A DNA stretch of 30,340 nucleotides from positions 1 through 30,340 of the IMG/VR virus record IMGVR_UViG_3300045960_000111; one strand, given 5' to 3'. Below the pieces are notes generated by a model. That model saw only the letters and a list, made by a program, of their open reading frames with translations. It was not told the origin of the DNA and made no database searches. Source of the stretch: a virus. Position numbers and translations under genes: made by a program. Positions 1 through 5,921 of the stretch are shown here, piece by piece (within the stretch, counting starts at the first letter, position 1; the number at the start of each line of letters is the position of its first letter).

Positions 1-429
1 GCCCCCATCGAGATCGCGCGGGTCGCCCGGACCATCCCGGGCATCGAGATCCTCGCCCAGGAGTACCGGGACGCGTGGGCGGCGCACCACCGGGCGCAGC
101 GTGAACTGTCGACCGTCAACGAGGCCCTGTGTGACGACATGAACCGGGCGTTCTTCCTGGTTCGCGCGGTCCGCGAGGCCGACGTCGACGCGATGACCAC
201 CCTCGCCAGCGCGTACGCCGCGTCGGCCCCGGCCGGCCGGGCCGCGATCCGTGGCGAACTCGTCGAGGTCAAGGCCCGCATGATCGCCTCGGTCGACCCC
301 GACAACCGGGGCATCGTCGAGTCGATGTTCGCGAGCGCGATCGCGACCGGTACGGCGATCATGGTCGCCGAGCGGTACGCCGCGACCATCCGGGATATCA
401 AGGCCGAACTGGTGGCCCTCGCCGACTGA
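1..429 (+). CDS. Hypothetical protein, 5' end outside window
   Basis: The frame is open from the first base of the window, so the true start lies upstream. At least 142 residues are visible before the TGA. The product is Ala/Arg/Glu-rich and looks mostly helical, with no signal peptide, membrane segment or cysteine motif. An internal ATG at 139 exists, but the same frame continues to the left edge with equally good codon usage, so I do not take it as the start. A strong hairpin terminator follows 18 bases after the stop. I do not recognise the family. It is the last gene of a unit that begins outside the window. Confidence 0.75.
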   Translation, partial: APIEIARVARTIPGIEILAQEYRDAWAAHHRAQRELSTVNEALCDDMNRAFFLVRAVREADVDAMTTLASAYAASAPAGRAAIRGELVEVKARMIASVDPDNRGIVESMFASAIATGTAIMVAERYAATIRDIKAELVALAD

Positions 430-446
430 CCGAACCCCAACCGCGC

Positions 447-475
447 ACGGCCCCCGGCACACCACCGGGGGCCGT
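447..475 (+). terminator. Hairpin terminator after first gene
   Basis: A perfect 11-bp stem (447-457 with 465-475) closes a 7-base loop and is followed by a GTCGTCGT tract rather than a T-run. The same CGGCCCCCGG/CCGGGGGCCG stem recurs after most genes of the left region, which supports a terminator role. Confidence 0.7.
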
Positions 476-510
476 CGTCGTATGCAGACCAAAAGGATGA
501 GCGTTAGGAC

Positions 511-546
511 TTGGATACCCTTAACGCACCGGGTAGCATAATGGGC
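511..546 (+). promoter_or_regulatory. Leaderless promoter of gene 547
   Basis: A -35 box TTGGAT (511-516) and a -10 box TAGCAT (534-539) are separated by exactly 17 bases. Only seven bases lie between the -10 box and ATG 547, so transcription should begin at or next to the start codon. The spacer ACCCTTAACGCACCGGG is nearly repeated at 1316, 1858 and 3807. Confidence 0.75.
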
Positions 547-1221
547 ATGACGCAGACGAACACCCCCCGCGAGACCGACACCGCACTCGCCGCCATCTAC
601 AAGCGCCGGGCCGACGCGAACCACATCATCGACCGGGCACTCGACGAGGCACACCGGACCGTGGGCGACCAGAAGCACGGCCGGTCCGCGTGGAGGCGCA
701 GGGACGCCGACGTCGAGATCGACGTCCGCAAGTTGGCCGACATGCACGTACCAACCCCGTGGACCGTGTACGACCCCACGAAGATCGTCGCGCGCCTCGA
801 CGCGGCCCGTGTCGAACTCGACCGGTGCGGCACCGACCAGCGGCCCCTGGACGACCGGTACAACGCGGCCCCGTGGTCCCGGTTCTTCCTGGTGACCTCG
901 TCTGATGGCCACATCCACTCGTCGATGTCGTGCTCCACATGCCGCGTGACGACCGAGTTCGGGTGGCTCCCCGAACTGTCTGGCCAGACCGAGGCCGACG
1001 CGGTAGCGGCACACGGACCGCTGTTGTGCACCGTGTGTTTCCCGTCCGCCCCGATCGAGTGGACGATCGGCCGGCCCAAGGCCCAGTACTGCGAGGGCAC
1101 CCCGGACCCGGAGTCGAGGGGTCGCCGGGTCGGCATGCACACGTACCGCCGGTGCACCTGCGGGTACACCGCGATCGTCAACGCCAACGGGACCCTGCGG
1201 AAGCACAAGCCGGAGAAGTGA
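547..1221 (+). CDS. Cysteine-rich conserved phage protein
   Basis: This is a 224-residue protein. The first half is helical and charged. The second half has a CSTC pair near residue 134, a CTVC pair near residue 165 and a CTC triplet near the end, which suggests one or two zinc sites. The segment reading FFLVTSSDGHIHSSMSCSTC matches, from memory, a protein of unknown function found in many actinobacteriophages. I chose ATG 547 because it sits where transcription is predicted to start. ATG 541 is in frame but lies too close to the -10 box, and there is no Shine-Dalgarno sequence. Function unknown; a DNA- or RNA-binding role is only a guess from the cysteines. Confidence 0.85.
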   Translation: MTQTNTPRETDTALAAIYKRRADANHIIDRALDEAHRTVGDQKHGRSAWRRRDADVEIDVRKLADMHVPTPWTVYDPTKIVARLDAARVELDRCGTDQRPLDDRYNAAPWSRFFLVTSSDGHIHSSMSCSTCRVTTEFGWLPELSGQTEADAVAAHGPLLCTVCFPSAPIEWTIGRPKAQYCEGTPDPESRGRRVGMHTYRRCTCGYTAIVNANGTLRKHKPEK

Positions 1222-1232
1222 CGGACCACGGA

Positions 1233-1259
1233 CGGCCCCCGGCACACCACCGGGGGCCG
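1233..1259 (+). terminator. Hairpin terminator after gene 547
   Basis: A 10-bp perfect stem (1233-1242 with 1250-1259) has a 7-base loop. It is the same family as the hairpin at 447 and separates this cassette from the next promoter. Confidence 0.7.
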
Positions 1260-1309
1260 CACTGTATGTCCAGTTAGAGTGGTTCACCCTGAAGGATGAG
1301 CGCTACAAC

Positions 1310-1344
1310 TTGGATACCCCTAACGCACCCCTTAGACTAGGGGC
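1310..1344 (+). promoter_or_regulatory. Leaderless promoter of gene 1345
   Basis: TTGGAT (1310-1315), a 17-base spacer and TAGACT (1333-1338) are followed six bases later by ATG. The upstream sequence GGATGAGCGCTACAACT is also shared with other cassettes, so the repeat unit extends beyond the two boxes. Confidence 0.75.
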
Positions 1345-1749
1345 ATGACGCAGAACAACGGCGAACACGCCGACATCCCCGAACTCGTCCAGACCCCCGA
1401 GGCCCAGCGCCAGACCGAACTGACCGCCTCGATCGTCAAGCAACGCCCGACCCTCGGAGCCGTCATCGACTACTACGGCCGCAACCTGGGCGTCCTCGCC
1501 TGGTTCGTCAACACCCCGACCGGGGACATGTTCGCCAACTTCGACAACGGCACCCTCACCACCGACCCCAGTGGAAAGGGCGACGTCACCGTACGCATCC
1601 AGAACCCGGACACCGGCCGCGTCCGCACCTACACCATGCCGGACGTCGCCACGGCCTTCTCCACCCTCGGCCTGCACGCCGAGCGCTGCAACGGCATCAA
1701 CGCCTGGCGCGAGATGGAACTCATGCCCGGAACGGCCGGCCGCGACTGA
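1345..1749 (+). CDS. Hypothetical leaderless cassette protein
   Basis: The product is 134 residues, soluble, with no cysteine cluster (a single Cys) and no membrane segment. The N-terminus is acidic. The middle looks like a beta-rich domain (about residues 50-100), followed by a helical end. It starts Met-Thr-Gln like its neighbours at 547, 1888 and 2705. ATG 1345 follows the -10 box by six bases with no ribosome binding site, so translation is probably leaderless. A promoter precedes it and a hairpin follows it, so it is likely monocistronic. I do not recognise the family. Confidence 0.8.
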   Translation: MTQNNGEHADIPELVQTPEAQRQTELTASIVKQRPTLGAVIDYYGRNLGVLAWFVNTPTGDMFANFDNGTLTTDPSGKGDVTVRIQNPDTGRVRTYTMPDVATAFSTLGLHAERCNGINAWREMELMPGTAGRD

Positions 1750-1765
1750 CCAACCCCCAACCACG

Positions 1766-1794
1766 ACGGCCACCGGAACGCGACCGGGGGCCGT
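1766..1794 (+). terminator. Hairpin terminator after gene 1345
   Basis: An 11-bp stem with one A-G mismatch (1766-1776 with 1784-1794). It is a diverged copy of the cassette hairpin. Confidence 0.6.
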
Positions 1795-1851
1795 CCACGT
1801 ACCAGGGAAAACACGACAGCGCTGTAAGCCCGAACGGATGAGCGCTACAAC

Positions 1852-1887
1852 TCGACAACCCCTAACGCGCCGGGTAACTTCTGTCCC
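1852..1887 (+). promoter_or_regulatory. Leaderless promoter of gene 1888
   Basis: TCGACA (1852-1857), 17 bases, TAACTT (1875-1880), then seven bases to ATG. The spacer ACCCCTAACGCGCCGGG is almost that of gene 547. Confidence 0.7.
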
Positions 1888-2148
1888 ATGACGCAGACCA
1901 ACCCGTTCGCCACCCTCGCCCGCATGACCAACGTCGCCCGGTTCTTCGCCGCGCTCGCCGAGAACACCCCGTACACCGTTACCACCGACACCGGCCGCAC
2001 CCGCGTGTTCCCGACCCGGACCAGCGCGCGACGGTTCGCCGAGGTCGTTGCAACCAGCACCGGGGGCGAGGCCGAGGTGTGGGCGAACGGCCGGCCCCTC
2101 GCCCTCATCGCGGACCACATCGGCTGGTGCGTCCCCGTCACCGTCTGA
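1888..2148 (+). CDS. Small hypothetical cassette protein
   Basis: The product is 86 residues. The start region reads Met-Thr-Gln-Thr-Asn, matching genes 547 and 2705. About residues 29-55 look like a small alpha/beta fold with the pattern YTVTTDTGRTRVFPTRTSAR, and the C-terminus is hydrophobic (HIGWCVPVTV) but too short for a confident membrane helix. No Shine-Dalgarno sequence; ATG is seven bases after the -10 box. Unlike its neighbours, it has no clear hairpin terminator before the next promoter. Function unknown. Confidence 0.8.
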   Translation: MTQTNPFATLARMTNVARFFAALAENTPYTVTTDTGRTRVFPTRTSARRFAEVVATSTGGEAEVWANGRPLALIADHIGWCVPVTV

Positions 2149-2179
2149 CCGCCCACGACGCTACCCGTGCCGTAAGGGG

Positions 2180-2208
2180 TTGCCACACCAAAACGGCATG
2201 GGTAGCGT
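2180..2208 (+). promoter_or_regulatory. Promoter of gene 2244, with a 5' leader
   Basis: TTGCCA (2180-2185) and TAGCGT (2203-2208) are 17 bases apart. Here the transcript should have a leader of roughly 30 bases ending in GAGGAAACC before GTG 2244, so this cassette is not leaderless. Confidence 0.65.
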
Positions 2209-2243
2209 AGTCCTAACGCACTCACCAGCGAATCGAGGAAACC

Positions 2244-2708
2244 GTGATCCACCACGCGCACGGAGCGACCTCCGGTCCCTCCTGCATCGCGTACGACAAC
2301 ACCCGCACCACTAAAGACCTCGACGTCACCGGCCTCACGTTCATCCGGGAGAACGTGACCTGCCCCAACTGCCTCGCCGACGTCGACGACACCGGAAACG
2401 TGACCGACGACGCGGCGAGGGCGCAGAACGCCACGGTGTACAACCCCATCGAATCAACGCGGCCGTTGCCCGTGCATACGCCGAACGCCAGGCCCTCGTC
2501 AACGGGTTCGTCGTCGTGTATCCCTTCGTCCGGTATCCCTGGCCCCTCCGCGCGTACCGGCCCATCGCGTACCGCGACCGGTCGACGTAGTACCGTGTCA
2601 TCTGATCACCACCACTGGGCGGACGGCCCCCGGCACGCACACCGGGGGCCGCGTCATGTGCACTACAACTTGCGCACCTATAACGCACTGATTAGTTTGA
2701 CGCCATGA
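2244..2708 (+). CDS. Probable frameshifted zinc-site gene
   Basis: GTG 2244 is preceded by GAGGAAACC. The first 70 or so codons look real: CPNC near residue 40 and an earlier Cys could bind a metal. After about 2450 this frame becomes Ser/Pro/Thr/Arg-rich, runs through the hairpin at 2624-2651 and into the next promoter, which is typical of a shadow frame. From about 2459 the frame beginning one base earlier in phase reads AVARAYAERQALVNGFVVVY and stops with TAG at 2588-2590. The natural product is therefore probably about 115 residues spanning 2244-2590, with a -1 shift (or one lost base) near 2440-2465. Either a programmed shift, a broken gene or a sequencing error could explain it. Confidence 0.55.
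   Translation: MIHHAHGATSGPSCIAYDNTRTTKDLDVTGLTFIRENVTCPNCLADVDDTGNVTDDAARAQNATVYNPIESTRPLPVHTPNARPSSTGSSSCIPSSGIPGPSARTGPSRTATGRRSTVSSDHHHWADGPRHAHRGPRHVHYNLRTYNALISLTP
2624..2651 (+). terminator. Hairpin terminator before gene 2705
   Basis: A perfect 10-bp stem CGGCCCCCGG/CCGGGGGCCG (2624-2633 with 2642-2651) with an 8-base loop. It lies 34 bases after TAG 2590, which supports 2590 as the real end of the preceding gene. Confidence 0.7.
2670..2704 (+). promoter_or_regulatory. Leaderless promoter of gene 2705
   Basis: TTGCGC (2670-2675), 17 bases, TAGTTT (2693-2698), six bases to ATG. The CACTACAACTT context is shared with the cassette at 1310. Confidence 0.7.
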
Positions 2709-3346
2709 CGCAGACCAGCACCTGGGCCGCGACCCTCGCCCGCATCGGCGAAGTCGGCCTGAACGACCAGATCATCGATCCCGCGTGTGTGATCACCGTG
2801 AGCGACGGTGCACCCCTCCTCACCCGGGACGGCACCCGGATCGGGGAGGTTATCGGCGCGTCGGTCATCGACGGATACCTCGTCGTCACCGGCACCCTCG
2901 ACCCCGACCGCACCATCCCGAACGCCCTGCCCACATTCGACGGGGGACCCCACGACCGGCGCACGTTCAGCCCGGTCGATAGCGACGGACCCCACTGCGG
3001 AACGACCACGTTCCACACCCTGACGGTTACCGCCGTGCGCTCCGGTTTCGAGCCGGCGTGGTCCAACCCGGAGATCATGTTCGCCCGTGACTGGTGCGTG
3101 CAGGTCCTCGGCCCCGACGACCTCATCCCCATGCCGGACTACGCCACGGCGGACCGTGCCGCGACACGTTTCAACCGTTGGTGGCAGGACTACCGGGCAC
3201 GCCGACTCAACGACGACGGCGTTGATCTCCCCGAGACCCCGGCGATCGTCTGCCCGTGGCCGTACGACGCGGACGACCCGAACGGGCACGCCGAGGCGCT
3301 CGCCGCCCTCAGCGCGGACGACCCGGACGGGTGGCTGTCCGCATGA
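2705..3346 (+). CDS. Hypothetical protein, first of a three-gene operon
   Basis: The product is 213 residues, acidic, and starts Met-Thr-Gln-Thr-Ser like the other leaderless cassettes. Residues 25-75 look like a beta-rich domain (repeated IGEV, VVTG strands), and the C-terminal third is rich in Trp, Asp and Ala. No membrane segment or recognised catalytic motif is seen. Its TGA overlaps the ATG of the 27-codon gene at 3343 (ATGA), which in turn overlaps gene 3423, so the three are probably translated together from the promoter at 2670. Confidence 0.8.
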   Translation: MTQTSTWAATLARIGEVGLNDQIIDPACVITVSDGAPLLTRDGTRIGEVIGASVIDGYLVVTGTLDPDRTIPNALPTFDGGPHDRRTFSPVDSDGPHCGTTTFHTLTVTAVRSGFEPAWSNPEIMFARDWCVQVLGPDDLIPMPDYATADRAATRFNRWWQDYRARRLNDDGVDLPETPAIVCPWPYDADDPNGHAEALAALSADDPDGWLSA

Positions 3347-3426
3347 GCGAGCGCGCGTTCACCCCGTTCCGCGACGCGGACGACGTCACCGAGGAACTCC
3401 TCGAATCGTCTTTGGTCGAGCAGTGA
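3343..3426 (+). CDS. 27-residue small protein
   Basis: This tiny gene is too short for most gene callers. It starts within ATGA overlapping the end of gene 2705, and its TGA lies inside GTGA, the start of gene 3423. The product is acidic (13 charged residues) with an amphipathic EELLESSLVEQ end. The chained overlaps are the main evidence for translation; it may serve chiefly to couple ribosomes to gene 3423. Function unknown. Confidence 0.55.
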   Translation: MSERAFTPFRDADDVTEELLESSLVEQ

Positions 3427-3608
3427 CCACCGGTGAGCGGCACTGGCCGCGTCGGCACATCACGGGGAGAAAGGCGCAACGCGCGCTCGATGCCCTGATG
3501 GACCTGGTGCAGATCGGCGGCTGGACCGACGTCGACGTGGACGACAGGGCCGCGATCCACGGCGCGTGTTCGGCGCTCACCCGGATGCGTGACGCGGCGA
3601 AGACCTGA
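3423..3608 (+). CDS. Small helical hypothetical protein
   Basis: The product is 61 residues and starts at GTG overlapping the previous stop by four bases. It is basic at the N-terminus (RHWPRRHITGRKAQ) and helical after that, so a small nucleic-acid-binding protein is possible. The hairpin at 3627-3651 ends the operon. No family recognised. Confidence 0.7.
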   Translation: MTTGERHWPRRHITGRKAQRALDALMDLVQIGGWTDVDVDDRAAIHGACSALTRMRDAAKT

Positions 3609-3626
3609 TTCCCTGCCCCCCGCATG

Positions 3627-3651
3627 GCCCCCGGTTCGCCACTGGGGGCCG
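3627..3651 (+). terminator. Hairpin terminator of the 2705-3608 operon
   Basis: A 9-bp stem (3627-3635 with 3643-3651, one G-T pair) with a 7-base loop, followed by GTCGTCGTTTC. Confidence 0.65.
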
Positions 3652-3800
3652 TCGTCGTTTCGGGGTCGTCCTCGTCCCCAGCGGCACGCCACGGGCCGAA
3701 CGGGGTGGTTGGCGTATGCCCGGATCCACCGGTATTTCCTGACGTCAGGGGCCGCCTGGGGCGGTTGTGGAGTGCTGCCCGAAGGCATGAGCGTTATAGC

Positions 3801-3834
3801 TTGACAACCCCTAACGCCATGGGTAGCGTGGTCC
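3801..3834 (+). promoter_or_regulatory. Consensus promoter of the 3835/3873 unit
   Basis: A perfect TTGACA (3801-3806), 17 bases, TAGCGT (3824-3829), then five bases to ATG 3835. The spacer ACCCCTAACGCCATGGG is the cassette spacer. This is the best -35 box of the series. The region 3652-3800 upstream holds no gene I can support. Confidence 0.75.
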
Positions 3835-3876
3835 ATGTCAGCACGAACCGGGACGAAACAAGGGAGACGGACATGA
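3835..3876 (+). CDS. 13-codon leaderless leader peptide
   Basis: ATG 3835 lies at the predicted transcription start, exactly where the other cassettes have their gene starts. It opens a 13-codon frame (MSARTGTKQGRRT) whose TGA overlaps the ATG of gene 3873 as ATGA. The AGGGAGA ribosome binding site for gene 3873 lies inside the leader. It could couple or tune translation of the downstream gene. The sequence shows the arrangement; translation is inferred. Confidence 0.5.
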   Translation: MSARTGTKQGRRT

Positions 3877-4220
3877 CGTACACCAGCCCCGCCGGACACG
3901 GATCGATCGAGGCGACCATGACCGACGTCCTCAACGGCTCCAACATCTACACGTTGGTTACCGAGATCGACGAGTTCCTCGGCCGGCCCATCACGGCGAG
4001 TTGGGGCGAGGACCTCGTCCGCCGATACGACATGGTCCTGCACCTCACGGCCGACGAGGTGCGTCGCGCGGTCGAGACGCTGTCCGAGTTCAGCCGAGCG
4101 ACCATGATCTTCGCCGGTCGGATCGACGACCGCCACGACCTCCCGACCGTGATCCCCGTGGGCTACACGTACCCGACCGTTGACGGCCGTCCCGTCTGGG
4201 CCAAGGTCAACGCGGCGTAG
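3873..4220 (+). CDS. Hypothetical protein with leader peptide
   Basis: The product is 115 residues, acidic and mainly helical (about residues 15-90), with a C-terminal stretch GYTYPTVDGRPVWAKVNAA. ATG 3873 has AGGGAGA six bases upstream. It differs from its neighbours in having both a leaderless leader frame and a normal ribosome binding site. It ends with TAG, and the same frame stays open after that stop through a hairpin into the next gene (see 4266). No family recognised. Confidence 0.8.
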   Translation: MTYTSPAGHGSIEATMTDVLNGSNIYTLVTEIDEFLGRPITASWGEDLVRRYDMVLHLTADEVRRAVETLSEFSRATMIFAGRIDDRHDLPTVIPVGYTYPTVDGRPVWAKVNAA

Positions 4221-4237
4221 TTCCTTCCCAACCACGC

Positions 4238-4260
4238 GGCCCCCGGCGACCCCGGGGGTC
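4238..4260 (+). terminator. Hairpin between 4220 and 4266
   Basis: A 9-bp stem (4238-4246 with 4252-4260, one G-T pair) with a 5-base loop, followed by GTTTCGTG. Its 3' arm CCGGGGG sits 7-12 bases before GTG 4266, so it may act both as a terminator and as the sequestered ribosome binding site of the next gene. Confidence 0.55.
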
Positions 4261-4265
4261 GTTTC

Positions 4266-4727
4266 GTGTACGGCGACGACGACAGCGACTTCATCGCGGC
4301 CGTCTGGAACCCCTACACCCACACCATCGACCACATCGAGTACGACTCCACCCGCTACGGCGGACACGGCAGTGCGACCCCCGACGCGACCCCCGACACC
4401 ATCACCCAGGCCGAGGCGGTACTCACCGCACGCCTCGCCGAGATCGACCTCGCCCAGGCCCACAAGGACGCGACCACCCCGACCAAGGGCCGCCGCGTCC
4501 GGTCCACCACCAAGCGCGGCAAGAACGTCGGGGTCGAGGGCATCGTGATGTGGCGCGGCGAGAAGCGCTCCCAGTACGGCACCTGGTCCCACGGCTACCG
4601 CGTCGGCATCAAGGTCGACGGGGAGACCCGCCTCCGCTACCTCGACGAGACCTCCGTCGACGATGCCACCATCACCCGTCACGCGGCTCGGGACGCCCGC
4701 CGTCACGAGTGGTACCTGTCGAAGTAG
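4266..4727 (+). CDS. Phage KOW/SH3-like domain protein
   Basis: The product is 153 residues. The N-terminal 45 residues resemble the small 'IAAVWNPYTHTIDHIEY' domain of many phage proteins. Residues 75-130 (KGRRVRSTTKRGKNVGVEGI, then WRGEKRSQYGTWSHGYRVGI) look like a KOW/SH3-type barrel common in actinophage accessory proteins. GTG 4266 is the only convincing start; no promoter separates it from the upstream gene, and the hairpin at 4238 lies directly in front. The frame upstream is open back to TAG 4218-4220, so the gene may depend on read-through of the hairpin, or may have lost its original 5' end. Function unknown. Confidence 0.7.
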   Translation: MYGDDDSDFIAAVWNPYTHTIDHIEYDSTRYGGHGSATPDATPDTITQAEAVLTARLAEIDLAQAHKDATTPTKGRRVRSTTKRGKNVGVEGIVMWRGEKRSQYGTWSHGYRVGIKVDGETRLRYLDETSVDDATITRHAARDARRHEWYLSK

Positions 4728-4741
4728 CCCAACCCGCCAGT

Positions 4742-4768
4742 GCCCGGCCAGCCACCCGCAGGCCGGGC
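4742..4768 (+). terminator. Hairpin terminator after gene 4266
   Basis: A perfect 8-bp stem GCCCGGCC/GGCCGGGC (4742-4749 with 4761-4768) with an 11-base loop, 14 bases after the stop. Confidence 0.6.
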
Positions 4769-4805
4769 GCTCCGGCACCCGGCACAAAAACCATTCGATA
4801 GGGGA

Positions 4806-4834
4806 TCGTTAGATCTAGCGCACATGGGTAGCAT
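4806..4834 (+). promoter_or_regulatory. Promoter of gene 4872
   Basis: TAGCAT (4829-4834) sits in the cassette context CATGGGTAGCATGG. Seventeen bases upstream is TCGTTA, a weak -35 box. The transcript would carry a leader of about 30 bases. Confidence 0.5.
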
Positions 4835-4871
4835 GGTGGTATAGAGTTATGCCGCGAACGGAGCATCCACC

Positions 4872-5228
4872 ATGACCGACATCGAAACGACCGCTCGGAA
4901 CCTACGCGCTGACGTCCGCAACGCCATCGAACACGGCACTCTCACCATCCCGCCCTGCGTCCGCGTCACCGTCCGCGTCAGTCGACGCGGCCTCCTCCCC
5001 AGCGTCAACGTCTACTTCAGCCCGGCCGACGAAACCGCCACCGACGACGTCAACGCCTGGAAATACACCCACCAGGACGACAACGCCAGCGTCCTGTCCG
5101 ACGCGGTCAGGACCGCCGGAACCGCGATCCTCGCCCTGATCGACAAGCGCAGCGACGGAGCGTCCTACGGCGAGATCAACTGCAACGGAACCGTCATAGC
5201 CATCATGATTCCCAACCGAAACAGGTAG
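4872..5228 (+). CDS. Hypothetical alpha/beta protein
   Basis: The product is 118 residues. The pattern helix, strand (PPCVRVTVRVSRRG), strand (SVNVYFSPAD), helix, strand suggests a compact alpha/beta fold. Cysteines are isolated and there is no membrane segment. ATG 4872 has a GGAG nine bases upstream. No hairpin separates it from gene 5293, unlike the earlier cassettes. Family not recognised. Confidence 0.75.
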   Translation: MTDIETTARNLRADVRNAIEHGTLTIPPCVRVTVRVSRRGLLPSVNVYFSPADETATDDVNAWKYTHQDDNASVLSDAVRTAGTAILALIDKRSDGASYGEINCNGTVIAIMIPNRNR

Positions 5229-5280
5229 ATCAACCCAACCGTCTACACGTACCGTCACCCAACCAGACGACCCCAACCGG

Positions 5281-5292
5281 TACCGTCCGAAC
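5281..5292 (+). promoter_or_regulatory. -10 element of leaderless gene 5293
   Basis: TACCGT (5281-5286) is followed by six bases and ATG 5293, the same geometry as the other leaderless genes. No good -35 box is seen. Confidence 0.4.
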
Positions 5293-5811
5293 ATGGAGAA
5301 CACCCCAGTCACGCAACGTGTTTTTGACGCAGCGGTCATGATCCTCACCACAGCCGCGACCCGCACCGAGCAAACCGGGGGCCACACCACAGAGGCGTTC
5401 ACCTACGCCGAAGACCGCACCGCCGAGACCTACCGCCTCGACAAATCCGAACTCGCCCACGCGGCCCGGCTCGCCACCTCCGCCGCATTCGCCACGGGCG
5501 CCTACTCGATCAACGCCATGACCAACCCAACCGTACGGGCAACTGCCCTCCACACCGCGATACTCCACATCACCAGGGACCAGCCAAGGGACCAGCTATG
5601 TTCGATAAGATCCGAAAGATCCAAACCGCGTTCAGCCGAACCCCGACCACCATCGAGACCTACGCGCCCGAAGCCCTCGCAAAGATCGGCCAGACACTCA
5701 AAGCAGACCGTTCCCGCCTGGAGGAGATTCGTCAACTCCCTATCGATGAACTCGACCAGCTTTACCACGAGGCCACCGGCCAATAATCCAACCGTGACGA
5801 CCCCCGCGTAG
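5293..5811 (+). CDS. Helical protein overlapping gene 5598
   Basis: About the first 100 codons (to roughly 5597) look real: a helical protein with MILTTAATRTEQTGG and AHAARLATSAAFATGAYS segments. From 5598 the frame is Ser/Pro/Arg-rich (SKPRSAEPRPPSRPTRPKP), which looks like the shadow of gene 5598 in the frame beside it. There is no stop before 5811, so as written the gene covers gene 5598 completely. A lost stop, a frameshift or a true double-coding stretch are all possible. ATG 5293 fits a leaderless start. Confidence 0.55.
   Translation: MENTPVTQRVFDAAVMILTTAATRTEQTGGHTTEAFTYAEDRTAETYRLDKSELAHAARLATSAAFATGAYSINAMTNPTVRATALHTAILHITRDQPRDQLCSIRSERSKPRSAEPRPPSRPTRPKPSQRSARHSKQTVPAWRRFVNSLSMNSTSFTTRPPANNPTVTTPA
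5598..5786 (+). CDS. Small helical protein
   Basis: The product is 62 residues with two amphipathic helices (FDKIRKIQTAF and DRSRLEEIRQLPIDELDQLY). ATG 5598 has AAGGGA about eight bases upstream. Codons have strong G/C third positions in this frame, so this is the main coding frame here even though gene 5293 is also open across it. Function unknown. Confidence 0.7.
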   Translation: MFDKIRKIQTAFSRTPTTIETYAPEALAKIGQTLKADRSRLEEIRQLPIDELDQLYHEATGQ

Positions 5812-5861
5812 TAACGTCACATCCGACGCCGGCCAACCGGTCAACCGGTGCTACATAAACG

Positions 5862-5901
5862 AAGGCCCCGATCACACACTATGGGTTGTGATCGGGGTCT
5901 T
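5862..5901. terminator. Bidirectional terminator
   Basis: A 15-bp stem with one G-T pair (5862-5876 with 5887-5901) and a 10-base loop lies between the rightward left-end genes and the leftward endolysin. A/T at both stem ends makes it usable from both sides. Confidence 0.75.
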
Positions 5902-5921
5902 CCCCGTGCCCGACTACCTAG

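Noticed and set aside
4218-4265. TAG read-through joining genes 3873 and 4266
   Set aside because: The intervening codons form a hairpin rather than protein-like sequence, and no read-through context is visible; kept only as an open question.
3309-4787. 492-codon leftward open frame
   Set aside because: It runs opposite several well-supported genes, terminators and promoters, is Gly/Val/Arg-rich with no domain pattern, and has no ribosome binding site. Typical shadow in GC-rich DNA.
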